In this document: positions 1 through 9,476 of the stretch, piece by piece | How the letters are laid out: every line of letters begins with the position of its first letter | How positions within the stretch are numbered: the first letter of the stretch is position 1 | Source: Ecdyonurus torrentis | Lineage: Eukaryota > Arthropoda > Insecta > Ephemeroptera > Heptageniidae | NCBI GenBank assembly: GCA_949318235.1 | Contig: CASGGR010000039.1 | Location: 806,001-870,000, forward strand | DNA length: 64,000 nucleotides | Direction: 5' to 3' | Notes under the pieces: generated by a model | Told to the model about the DNA's origin: nothing | Databases searched by the model: none | The model's input: only the letters and a program-made list of their open reading frames with translations | Program-made: the position numbers and the translations under genes

Positions 1-128
1 TTATAAGTCAAATTTAATGTCTGTAGCATTCTTAGTTTTTGAGCAATCATCAAAACTAGTTTTAATCGTGTAAAAAGTATGATTTTTATCATTCAATAAC
101 ATTTGGTTTTTGAAATAGTAACTTTGTT
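1..128 (+). repeat. Partial monomer at left edge, right part of class H
   Basis: The window opens inside a monomer. The visible 128 bp carry the class H haplotype: TTATAAG, TTTAATG, GAGCAAT, TTTATC, then TTTTTG and TAACTTTG. The next monomer is class T, which follows every other class H monomer except 47117, whose right part is not H. The array therefore continues beyond the left edge. Confidence 0.93.
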
Positions 129-445
129 TCATGACTTGGTTTGGCTACATGATAAGTGAAAACTAAAATTGTCAATAACCCAAAAAGTATGCGTCGGAGC
201 AAAAAAGTTTAAGACATCTTTTTTGTAGAGAATTAAAAAACCTATGTTATAAGTCAAATTTGATGTCTGTAGCATTCTTAGTTTTTGAGAAATCATCAAA
301 ACTAGTTTTAATCGTGTAAAAAGTATGATTCAAAACATTCAATAACATTTGGTTCTTGAAATAGAAACTTTGTTTCATGACTTGGTTTGGCTACATGATG
401 AGTGAAAACTAAAATTGTCAATAACCCAAAAAGTATGCGTCGAAG

Positions 446-471
446 CAAAAAAGTTCAAGACATCTTTTTTG
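446..471. other. Inverted repeat CAAAAAAG / CTTTTTTG, 10-nt spacer (representative)
   Basis: Eight-base arms flank TTCAAGACAT. The arms are kept in almost every monomer, although the spacer varies at offsets 82 and 87; the exception I saw is CAAAAAAA in the L variants at 37521 and 45640. As RNA it would form an AU-rich, weak hairpin. It resembles an intrinsic terminator only superficially, because the stem is A/U with two closing G:C pairs. Confidence 0.8.
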
Positions 472-543
472 TAGAGAATTGAAAAACCTATGTCATAAGT
501 CAAATTTGATGTCTGTAGCATTCTTAGTTTTTGAGAAATCATC

Positions 544-555
544 AAAACTAGTTTT
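544..555. other. 12-bp perfect palindrome AAAACTAGTTTT (representative)
   Basis: AAAACTAGTTTT is its own reverse complement and contains a SpeI-type site (ACTAGT). It occurs once per monomer at offsets 170-181 in most classes. In class D and its relatives it is replaced by AAAAGTAGTCTT, through two changes that always occur together. I counted about 30 such monomers. It could be a cruciform or protein-binding motif, but nothing in the sequence shows a function. Confidence 0.9.
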
Positions 556-948
556 AATCGTGTAAAAAGTATGATTAAAAACATTCAATAACATTTGGTT
601 CTTGAAATAGACACTTTGTTTCATGACTTGGTTTGGCTACATGATGAGTGAAAACTAAAATTGTCAATAACCCAAAAAGTATGCGTCGGAGCAAAAAAGT
701 TCAAGACATCTTTTTTGTAGAGACTTGAAAAACCTATGTTATAAGTCAAATTTGATGTCTGTAGCATTCTTAGTTTTTGAGAAATCATCAAAACTAGTTT
801 TAATCGTGTAAAAAGTATGATTAAAAACATTCAATAACATTTGGTTCTTGAAATAGACACTTTGTTTCATGACTTGGTTTGGCTACATGATGAGTGAAAA
901 CTAAAGTTGTCAATAACCCAAAAAGTATGCGTCGGAGCAAAAAAGTTC

Positions 949-958
949 AAGATATCTT
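949..958. other. 10-bp palindrome AAGATATCTT in GAT-type monomers (representative)
   Basis: Where offset 87 is T (classes D, F, G, I, J, L, Q), the spacer of the inverted repeat becomes AAGATATCTT, a perfect palindrome with an EcoRV-type site. Where offset 87 is C the palindrome is lost. Together with the SpeI-type site this gives class-specific restriction ladders. Confidence 0.88.
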
Positions 959-1155
959 TTTTGTAGAGAATTGAAAAACCTATGTCATAAGTCAAACTTG
1001 ATGTCTGTAGCATTCTTAGTTTTTGAGAAATCATCAAAAGTAGTCTTAATCGTGTAAAAAGTATGATTCAAAACATTCAATAACATTTGGTTCTTGAAAT
1101 AGAAACTTTGTTTCATGACTTGGTTTGGCTACATGATGAGTGAAAACTAAAATTG

Positions 1156-1362
1156 TCAATAACCCAAAAAGTATGCGTCGAAGCAAAAAAGTTCAAGACA
1201 TCTTTTTTGTAGAGAATTGAAAAACCTATGATATAAGTCAAATTTGATGTCTGTAGCATTCTTAGTTTTTGAGAAATCATCAAAACTAGTTTTAATCGTG
1301 TAAAAAGTATGATTAAAAACATTCAATAACATTTGGTTCTTGAAATAGACACTTTGTTTCAT
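1156..1362 (-). other. Second minus-strand open frame, only in GATATAAG monomers (judged non-coding)
   Basis: A 68-codon frame beginning MKQSVYF spans monomer boundaries in classes E, its variants and R only. In other classes the same frame meets TGA (from TCATAAG) or TAA (from TTATAAG); in GATATAAG the codon reads TAT. A single base therefore opens or closes it, which argues against a conserved gene. Confidence 0.85.
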
Positions 1363-1604
1363 GACTTGGTTTGGCTACATGATGAGTGAAAACTAAAGTT
1401 GTCAATAACCCAAAAAGTATGCGTCGGAGCAAAAAAGTTCAAGATATCTTTTTTGTAGAGAATTGAAAAACCTATGTCATAAGTCAAATTTGATGTCTGT
1501 AGCATTCTTAGTTTTTGAGAAATCATCAAAACTAGTTTTAATCGTGTAAAAAGTATGATTTTTATCATTCAATAACATTTGGTTCTTGAAATAGAAACTT
1601 TCTT

Positions 1605-2834
1605 TCATGACTTGGTTTGGCTACATGATGAGTGAAAACTAAAATTGTCAATAACCCAAAAAGTATGCGTCGGAGCAAAAAAGTTCAAGACATCTTTTTT
1701 GTAGAGACTTGAAAAACCTATGTTATAAGTCAAATTTAATGTCTGTAGCATTCTTAGTTTTTGAGCAATCATCAAAACTAGTTTTAATCGTGTAAAAAGT
1801 ATGATTTTTATCATTCAATAACATTTGGTTTTTGAAATAGTAACTTTGTTTCATGACTTGGTTTGGCTACATGATAAGTGAAAACTAAAATTGTCAATAA
1901 CCCAAAAAGTATGCGTCGGAGCAAAAAAGTTTAAGACATCTTTTTTGTAGAGAATTAAAAAACCTATGTTATAAGTCAAATTTGATGTCTGTAGCATTCT
2001 TAGTTTTTGAGAAATCATCAAAACTAGTTTTAATCGTGTAAAAAGTATGATTCAAAACATTCAATAACATTTGGTTCTTGAAATAGAAACTTTGTTTCAT
2101 GACTTGGTTTGGCTACATGATGAGTGAAAACTAAAATTGTCAATAACCCAAAAAGTATGCGTCGAAGCAAAAAAGTTCAAGACATCTTTTTTGTAGAGAA
2201 TTGAAAAACCTATGTCATAAGTCAAATTTGATGTCTGTAGCATTCTTAGTTTTTGAGAAATCATCAAAACTAGTTTTAATCGTGTAAAAAGTATGATTAA
2301 AAACATTCAATAACATTTGGTTCTTGAAATAGACACTTTGTTTCATGACTTGGTTTGGCTACATGATGAGTGAAAACTAAAGTTGTCAATAACCCAAAAA
2401 GTATGCGTCGGAGCAAAAAAGTTCAAGATATCTTTTTTGTAGAGAATTGAAAAACCTATGTCATAAGTCAAATTTGATGTCTGTAGCATTCTTAGTTTTT
2501 GAGAAATCATCAAAACTAGTTTTAATCGTGTAAAAAGTATGATTTTTATCATTCAATAACATTTGGTTCTTGAAATAGAAACTTTCTTTCATGACTTGGT
2601 TTGGCTACATGATGAGTGAAAACTAAAATTGTCAATAACCCAAAAAGTATGCGTCGGAGCAAAAAAGTTCAAGACATCTTTTTTGTAGAGACTTGAAAAA
2701 CCTATGTTATAAGTCAAATTTGATGTCTGTAGCATTCTTAGTTTTTGAGAAATCATCAAAACTAGTTTTAATCGTGTAAAAAGTATGATTTTTATCATTC
2801 AATAACATTTGGTTCTTGAAATAGAAACTTTCTT
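1605..2834 (+). repeat. H-headed HOR unit, 5-mer
   Basis: The class order is H, T, B, F, then a C/F hybrid (2589). Compared with the preceding 7-mer it lacks D and E and has F directly after B. The fifth monomer joins a C-type left part to an F-type right part. Confidence 0.85.
2589..2834 (+). repeat. Hybrid monomer, C left / F right
   Basis: The left part has GGAGC, GACTTG and TTATAAG of class C. The right end has TTTATC and AAACTTTC of class F. The switch lies between offsets 120 and 203. This points to crossover or conversion inside a monomer. Confidence 0.8.
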
Positions 2835-3818
2835 TCATGACTTGGTTTGGCTACATGATGAGTGAAAACTAAAATTGTCAATAACCCAAAAAGTATGCGT
2901 CGGAGCAAAAAAGTTCAAGACATCTTTTTTGTAGAGACTTGAAAAACCTATGTTATAAGTCAAATTTAATGTCTGTAGCATTCTTAGTTTTTGAGCAATC
3001 ATCAAAACTAGTTTTAATCGTGTAAAAAGTATGATTTTTATCATTCAATAACATTTGGTTTTTGAAATAGTAACTTTGTTTCATGACTTGGTTTGGCTAC
3101 ATGATAAGTGAAAACTAAAATTGTCAATAACCCAAAAAGTATGCGTCGGAGCAAAAAAGTTTAAGACATCTTTTTTGTAGAGAATTAAAAAACCTATGTT
3201 ATAAGTCAAATTTGATGTCTGTAGCATTCTTAGTTTTTGAGAAATCATCAAAACTAGTTTTAATCGTGTAAAAAGTATGATTCAAAACATTCAATAACAT
3301 TTGGTTCTTGAAATAGAAACTTTGTTTCATGACTTGGTTTGGCTACATGATGAGTGAAAACTAAAATTGTCAATAACCCAAAAAGTATGCGTCGAAGCAA
3401 AAAAGTTCAAGACATCTTTTTTGTAGAGAATTGAAAAACCTATGATATAAGTCAAATTTGATGTCTGTAGCATTCTTAGTTTTTGAGAAATCATCAAAAC
3501 TAGTTTTAATCGTGTAAAAAGTATGATTAAAAACATTCAATAACATTTGGTTCTTGAAATAGACACTTTGTTTCATGACTTGGTTTGGCTACATGATGAG
3601 TGAAAACTAAAGTTGTCAATAACCCAAAAAGTATGCGTCGGAGCAAAAAAGTTCAAGATATCTTTTTTGTAGAGAATTGAAAAACCTATGTCATAAGTCA
3701 AATTTGATGTCTGTAGCATTCTTAGTTTTTGAGAAATCATCAAAACTAGTTTTAATCGTGTAAAAAGTATGATTTTTATCATTCAATAACATTTGGTTCT
3801 TGAAATAGAAACTTTCTT
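2835..3818 (+). repeat. H-headed HOR unit, 4-mer
   Basis: The class order is H, T, E, F (984 bp). It differs from the next unit in having E (GATATAAG) where the next has B (GTCATAAG). Confidence 0.85.
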
Positions 3819-4802
3819 TCATGACTTGGTTTGGCTACATGATGAGTGAAAACTAAAATTGTCAATAACCCAAAAAGTATGCGTCGGAGCAAAAAAGTTC
3901 AAGACATCTTTTTTGTAGAGACTTGAAAAACCTATGTTATAAGTCAAATTTAATGTCTGTAGCATTCTTAGTTTTTGAGCAATCATCAAAACTAGTTTTA
4001 ATCGTGTAAAAAGTATGATTTTTATCATTCAATAACATTTGGTTTTTGAAATAGTAACTTTGTTTCATGACTTGGTTTGGCTACATGATAAGTGAAAACT
4101 AAAATTGTCAATAACCCAAAAAGTATGCGTCGGAGCAAAAAAGTTTAAGACATCTTTTTTGTAGAGAATTAAAAAACCTATGTTATAAGTCAAATTTGAT
4201 GTCTGTAGCATTCTTAGTTTTTGAGAAATCATCAAAACTAGTTTTAATCGTGTAAAAAGTATGATTCAAAACATTCAATAACATTTGGTTCTTGAAATAG
4301 AAACTTTGTTTCATGACTTGGTTTGGCTACATGATGAGTGAAAACTAAAATTGTCAATAACCCAAAAAGTATGCGTCGAAGCAAAAAAGTTCAAGACATC
4401 TTTTTTGTAGAGAATTGAAAAACCTATGTCATAAGTCAAATTTGATGTCTGTAGCATTCTTAGTTTTTGAGAAATCATCAAAACTAGTTTTAATCGTGTA
4501 AAAAGTATGATTAAAAACATTCAATAACATTTGGTTCTTGAAATAGACACTTTGTTTCATGACTTGGTTTGGCTACATGATGAGTGAAAACTAAAGTTGT
4601 CAATAACCCAAAAAGTATGCGTCGGAGCAAAAAAGTTCAAGATATCTTTTTTGTAGAGAATTGAAAAACCTATGTCATAAGTCAAATTTGATGTCTGTAG
4701 CATTCTTAGTTTTTGAGAAATCATCAAAACTAGTTTTAATCGTGTAAAAAGTATGATTTTTATCATTCAATAACATTTGGTTCTTGAAATAGAAACTTTC
4801 TT
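3819..4802 (+). repeat. H-headed HOR unit, 4-mer
   Basis: The class order is H, T, B, F (984 bp). The H, T, B start repeats at 4803, where the following unit grows to nine monomers. Confidence 0.85.
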
Positions 4803-5540
4803 TCATGACTTGGTTTGGCTACATGATGAGTGAAAACTAAAATTGTCAATAACCCAAAAAGTATGCGTCGGAGCAAAAAAGTTCAAGACATCTTTTTTGT
4901 AGAGACTTGAAAAACCTATGTTATAAGTCAAATTTAATGTCTGTAGCATTCTTAGTTTTTGAGCAATCATCAAAACTAGTTTTAATCGTGTAAAAAGTAT
5001 GATTTTTATCATTCAATAACATTTGGTTTTTGAAATAGTAACTTTGTTTCATGACTTGGTTTGGCTACATGATAAGTGAAAACTAAAATTGTCAATAACC
5101 CAAAAAGTATGCGTCGGAGCAAAAAAGTTTAAGACATCTTTTTTGTAGAGAATTAAAAAACCTATGTTATAAGTCAAATTTGATGTCTGTAGCATTCTTA
5201 GTTTTTGAGAAATCATCAAAACTAGTTTTAATCGTGTAAAAAGTATGATTCAAAACATTCAATAACATTTGGTTCTTGAAATAGAAACTTTGTTTCATGA
5301 CTTGGTTTGGCTACATGATGAGTGAAAACTAAAATTGTCAATAACCCAAAAAGTATGCGTCGAAGCAAAAAAGTTCAAGACATCTTTTTTGTAGAGAATT
5401 GAAAAACCTATGTCATAAGTCAAATTTGATGTCTGTAGCATTCTTAGTTTTTGAGAAATCATCAAAACTAGTTTTAATCGTGTAAAAAGTATGATTAAAA
5501 ACATTCAATAACATTTGGTTCTTGAAATAGACACTTTGTT

Positions 5541-5786
5541 TCATGACTTGGTTTGGCTACATGATGAGTGAAAACTAAAATTGTCAATAACCCAAAAAGT
5601 ATGCGTCGGAGCAAAAAAGTTCAAGACATCTTTTTTGTAGAGAATTGAAAAACCTATGTCATAAGTCAAATTTGATGTCTGTAGCATTCTTAGTTTTTGA
5701 GAAATCATCAAAACTAGTTTTAATCGTGTAAAAAGTATGATTAAAAACATTCAATAACATTTGGTTCTTGAAATAGACACTTTGTT
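5541..5786 (+). repeat. Hybrid monomer, C left / B right
   Basis: It has GGAGC as in class C, then GAATTG and GTCATAAG as in class B. The switch lies between offsets 69 and 104. The identical hybrid at 9477 is its copy in the second 16-mer. Confidence 0.75.
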
Positions 5787-6032
5787 TCATGACTTGGTTT
5801 GGCTACATGATGAGTGAAAACTAAAATTGTCAATAACCCAAAAAGTATGCGTCGGAGCAAAAAAGTTCAAGACATCTTTTTTGTAGAGACTTGAAAAACC
5901 TATGTTATAAGTCAAATTTGATGTCTGTAGCATTCTTAGTTTTTGAGAAATCATCAAAACTAGTTTTAATCGTGTAAAAAGTATGATTCAAAACATTCAA
6001 TAACATTTGGTTCTTGAAATAGAAACTTTGTT
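5787..6032 (+). repeat. Hybrid monomer, C left / T right
   Basis: The left part is class C (GACTTG, TTATAAG). The right end has CAAAAC and AAACTTTG, as in class T, and a B monomer follows as it usually does after T. The copy at 9723 is the same. Confidence 0.75.
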
Positions 6033-9000
6033 TCATGACTTGGTTTGGCTACATGATGAGTGAAAACTAAAATTGTCAATAACCCAAAAAGTATGCGTCG
6101 AAGCAAAAAAGTTCAAGACATCTTTTTTGTAGAGAATTGAAAAACCTATGTCATAAGTCAAATTTGATGTCTGTAGCATTCTTAGTTTTTGAGAAATCAT
6201 CAAAACTAGTTTTAATCGTGTAAAAAGTATGATTAAAAACATTCAATAACATTTGGTTCTTGAAATAGACACTTTGTTTCATGACTTGGTTTGGCTACAT
6301 GATGAGTGAAAACTAAAGTTGTCAATAACCCAAAAAGTATGCGTCGGAGCAAAAAAGTTCAAGATATCTTTTTTGTAGAGAATTGAAAAACCTATGTCAT
6401 AAGTCAAATTTGATGTCTGTAGCATTCTTAGTTTTTGAGAAATCATCAAAACTAGTTTTAATCGTGTAAAAAGTATGATTAAAAACATTCAATAACATTT
6501 GGTTCTTGAAATAGACACTTTGTTTCATGACTTGGTTTGGCTACATGATGAGTGAAAACTAAAGTTGTCAATAACCCAAAAAGTATGCGTCGGAGCAAAA
6601 AAGTTCAAGATATCTTTTTTGTAGAGAATTGAAAAACCTATGTCATAAGTCAAATTTGATGTCTGTAGCATTCTTAGTTTTTGAGAAATCATCAAAACTA
6701 GTTTTAATCGTGTAAAAAGTATGATTAAAAACATTCAATAACATTTGGTTCTTGAAATAGACACTTTGTTTCATGACTTGGTTTGGCTACATGATGAGTG
6801 AAAACTAAAGTTGTCAATAACCCAAAAAGTATGCGTCGGAGCAAAAAAGTTCAAGATATCTTTTTTGTAGAGAATTGAAAAACCTATGTCATAAGTCAAA
6901 TTTGATGTCTGTAGCATTCTTAGTTTTTGAGAAATCATCAAAACTAGTTTTAATCGTGTAAAAAGTATGATTTTTATCATTCAATAACATTTGGTTCTTG
7001 AAATAGAAACTTTCTTTCATGACTTGGTTTGGCTACATGATGAGTGAAAACTAAAATTGTCAATAACCCAAAAAGTATGCGTCGGAGCAAAAAAGTTCAA
7101 GACATCTTTTTTGTAGAGACTTGAAAAACCTATGTTATAAGTCAAATTTAATGTCTGTAGCATTCTTAGTTTTTGAGCAATCATCAAAACTAGTTTTAAT
7201 CGTGTAAAAAGTATGATTTTTATCATTCAATAACATTTGGTTTTTGAAATAGTAACTTTGTTTCATGACTTGGTTTGGCTACATGATAAGTGAAAACTAA
7301 AATTGTCAATAACCCAAAAAGTATGCGTCGGAGCAAAAAAGTTTAAGACATCTTTTTTGTAGAGAATTAAAAAACCTATGTTATAAGTCAAATTTGATGT
7401 CTGTAGCATTCTTAGTTTTTGAGAAATCATCAAAACTAGTTTTAATCGTGTAAAAAGTATGATTCAAAACATTCAATAACATTTGGTTCTTGAAATAGAA
7501 ACTTTGTTTCATGACTTGGTTTGGCTACATGATGAGTGAAAACTAAAATTGTCAATAACCCAAAAAGTATGCGTCGAAGCAAAAAAGTTCAAGACATCTT
7601 TTTTGTAGAGAATTGAAAAACCTATGTCATAAGTCAAATTTGATGTCTGTAGCATTCTTAGTTTTTGAGAAATCATCAAAACTAGTTTTAATCGTGTAAA
7701 AGGTATGATTAAAAACATTCAATAACATTTGGTTCTTGAAATAGACACTTTGTTTCATGACTTGGTTTGGCTACATGATGAGTGAAAACTAAAATTGTCA
7801 ATAACCCAAAAAGTATGCGTCGGAGCAAAAAAGTTCAAGACATCTTTTTTGTAGAGACTTGAAAAACCTATGTTATAAGTCAAATTTGATGTCTGTGTCA
7901 TTCTTAGTTTTTGAGAAATCATCAAAACTAGTTTTAATCGTGTAAAAAGTATGATTAAAAACATTCAATAACATTTGGTTCTTGAAATAGACACTTTGTT
8001 TCATGACTTGGTTTGGCTACATGATGAGTGAAAACTAAAGTTGTCAATAACCCAAAAAGTATGCGTCGGAGCAAAAAAGTTCAAGATATCTTTTTTGTAG
8101 AGAATTGAAAAACCTATGTCATAAGTCAAACTTGATGTCTGTAGCATTCTTAGTTTTTGAGAAATCATCAAAAGTAGTCTTAATCGTGTAAAAAGTATGA
8201 TTCAAAACATTCAATAACATTTGGTTCTTGAAATAGAAACTTTGTTTCATGACTTGGTTTGGCTACATGATGAGTGAAAACTAAAATTGTCAATAACCCA
8301 AAAAGTATGCGTCGAAGCAAAAAAGTTCAAGACATCTTTTTTGTAGAGAATTGAAAAACCTATGATATAAGTCAAATTTAATGTCTGTAGCATTCTTAGT
8401 TTTTGAGAAATCATCAAAACTAGTTTTAATCGTGTAAAAAGTATGATTAAAAACATTCAATAACATTTGGTTCTTGAAATAGACACTTTGTTTCATGACT
8501 TGGTTTGGCTACATGATGAGTAAAAACTAAAGTTGTCAATAACCCAAAAAGTATGCGTCGGAGCAAAAAAGTTCAAGATATCTTTTTTGTAGAGAATTGA
8601 AAAACCTATGTCATAAGTTAAATTTGATGTCTGTAGCATTCTTAGTTTTTGAGAAATCATCAAAACTAGTTTTAATCGTGTAAAAAGTATGATTAAAAAC
8701 ATTCAATAACATTTGGTTCTTGAAATAGACACTTTGTTTCATGACTTGGTTTGGCTACATGATGAGTGAAAACTAAAGTTGTCAATAACCCAAAAAGTAT
8801 GCGTCGGAGCAAAAAAGTTCAAGATATCTTTTTTGTAGAGAATTGAAAAACCTATGTCATTAGTCAAATTTGATGTCTGTAGCATTCTTAGTTTTTGAGA
8901 AATCATCAAAACTAGTTTTAATCGTGTAAAAAGTATGATTAAAAACATTCAATAACATTTGGTTCTTGAAATAGACACTTTGTTTCATGACTTGGTTTGG

Positions 9001-9230
9001 CTACATGATGAGTGAAAACTAAAGTTGTCAATAACCCAAAAAGTATGCGTCGGAGCAAAAAAGTTCAAGATATCTTTTTTGTAGAGAATTGAAAAACCTA
9101 TGTCATAAGTCAAATTTGATGTCTGTAGCATTCTTAGTTTTTGAGAAATCATCAAAACTAGTTTTAATCGTGTAAAAAGTATGATTTTTATCATTCAATA
9201 ACATTTGGTTCTTGAAATAGAAACTTTCTT

Positions 9231-9476
9231 TCATGACTTGGTTTGGCTACACGATGAGTGAAAACTTAAATTGTCAATAACCCAAAAAGTATGCGTCGGA
9301 GCAAAAAAGTTCAAGACATCTTTTTTGTAGAGACTTGAAAAACCTATGTTATAAGTCAAATTTGATGTCTGTAGCATTCTTAGTTTTTGAGCAATCATCA
9401 AAACTAGTTTTAATCGTGTAAAAAGTATGATTAAAAACATTCAATAACATTTGGTTCTTGAAATAGACACTTTGTT
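9231..9476 (+). repeat. Junction hybrid monomer of the 16-mer duplication (K left / B right)
   Basis: Most of this monomer is class K (CACGATGAG, CTTAAATTG, GACTTG, GAGCAAT). Its right end (TTAAAAAC, ACACTTTG) matches the right end of the B monomer at 5295 that precedes copy 1, not the ATAAAAAC of the equivalent K at 13167. The exchange point lies between about 9391 and 9430. Confidence 0.75.

Larger units (their letters stand above)
375..584 (-). other. Recurrent 69-codon open frame in the monomer (representative, judged non-coding)
   Basis: Most monomers have a minus-strand frame from ATG at offset 210 to TGA at offset 1. It begins MFLIILF where offsets 203-208 are AAAAAC and MIKIILF where they are TTTATC. 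CAAAAC makes it ATG TTT TGA, which closes it in classes T, D, N, M and V. Of the common polymorphisms, those at offsets 69 (Ser/Pro), 87 (Val/Ile), 104 (Ile/Ser), 119-120 (Asp/Asn/Ile), 134 (Ser/Leu) and 162 (Ser/Ala) all change the residue; offset 40 is silent. That is not purifying selection. The frame is open because it is AT-rich and every copy descends from one ancestor. No domain is recognisable. Confidence 0.85.
375..620 (+). repeat. Reference monomer (class B) with map of diagnostic sites
   Basis: This entry defines the frame used throughout; offset 1 is the T of TCATGACTTGG. Variable sites are: offsets 21-27 (ATGATGA, ATGATAA, ATAATAA, ACGATGA or ACGCTGA); offset 40 (A or G); 69 (GAAGC or GGAGC); 82 (C or T); 87 (GAC or GAT); 104 (GAATT or GACTT); 119-120 (TCA, TTA or ATA before TAAG); 123 (TCATTAG variant); 131 and 134 (AATTTGATG, AATTTAATG or AACTTGATG); 162 (GAGAAAT or GAGCAAT); 174 plus 179 (CTAGTT or GTAGTC); 203-208 (AAAAAC, CAAAAC or TTTATC); 227 (C or T); 237-244 (ACACTTTG, AAACTTTG, AAACTTTC or TAACTTTG). 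Class B has TGAG, A40, GAAGC, C87, GAATT, TCATAAG, AAAAAC and ACACTTTG. The start point is arbitrary. Confidence 0.95.
129..1604 (+). repeat. H-headed HOR unit, 7-mer (1722 bp including the partial H)
   Basis: The class order is T, B, C, D, E, F, preceded by the partial H at 1-128 and followed by the next H at 1605. This is the longest of the simple H-headed units at the left end. It contains one copy each of classes B, C, D, E and F, which recur in other orders downstream. Confidence 0.85.
4803..7016 (+). repeat. H-headed HOR unit, 9-mer
   Basis: The class order is H, T, B, C/B hybrid, C/T hybrid, B, G, G, F (2214 bp). The part from 5541 onward is also the beginning of the duplicated 16-mer, so the HOR levels overlap here. 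Confidence 0.8.
5541..9476 (+). repeat. 16-mer HOR, copy 1 (3936 bp)
   Basis: The order is C/B, C/T, B, G, G, F, H, T, B, C, D, E-variant, I, J, F, K. The same sixteen classes follow in the same order from 9477. A rare change, AAAGGTATG instead of AAAAGTATG near the right of the B monomer at 7509, also occurs at the matching place in copy 2 (11445), which supports one duplication event. Copy 1 has a private change in the C monomer at 7755 (GTGTCATTC for GTAGCATTC). Confidence 0.92.

Noticed and set aside
375..399. Functional TCATG...CATGA inverted repeat at the start of the monomer.
   Set aside because: Arms of only five bases with a 14-base spacer, broken in the ATAATAAG and CACG classes; expected by chance.
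446..471. Rho-independent transcription terminator.
   Set aside because: The stem is nearly all A:T, there is no G+C-rich stem, no gene precedes it, and it occurs in nearly every monomer.
375..584. A large tandem family of small protein genes on the minus strand.
   Set aside because: The frame simply repeats with the monomer. Common variants mostly alter amino acids, several classes carry an early stop, and there is no recognisable domain or gene-like context.
596..610. RNA polymerase III B box (GGTTC followed by GA) as in tRNA-derived elements.
   Set aside because: Only GGTTC matches; the rest (TTGAAATAG) departs from the consensus, no A box lies at a proper distance, and there is no cloverleaf.
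375..620. CENP-B box-like motif that would mark a centromeric satellite.
   Set aside because: I found no match to the TTCG...A..CGGG core on either strand. The CpGs in ATGCGTCGGAGC are not in that arrangement.
1156..1362. A second small protein beginning MKQSVYF.
   Set aside because: It is open only where one base changes TCATAAG or TTATAAG to ATATAAG. It crosses monomer boundaries and overlaps the other frame.
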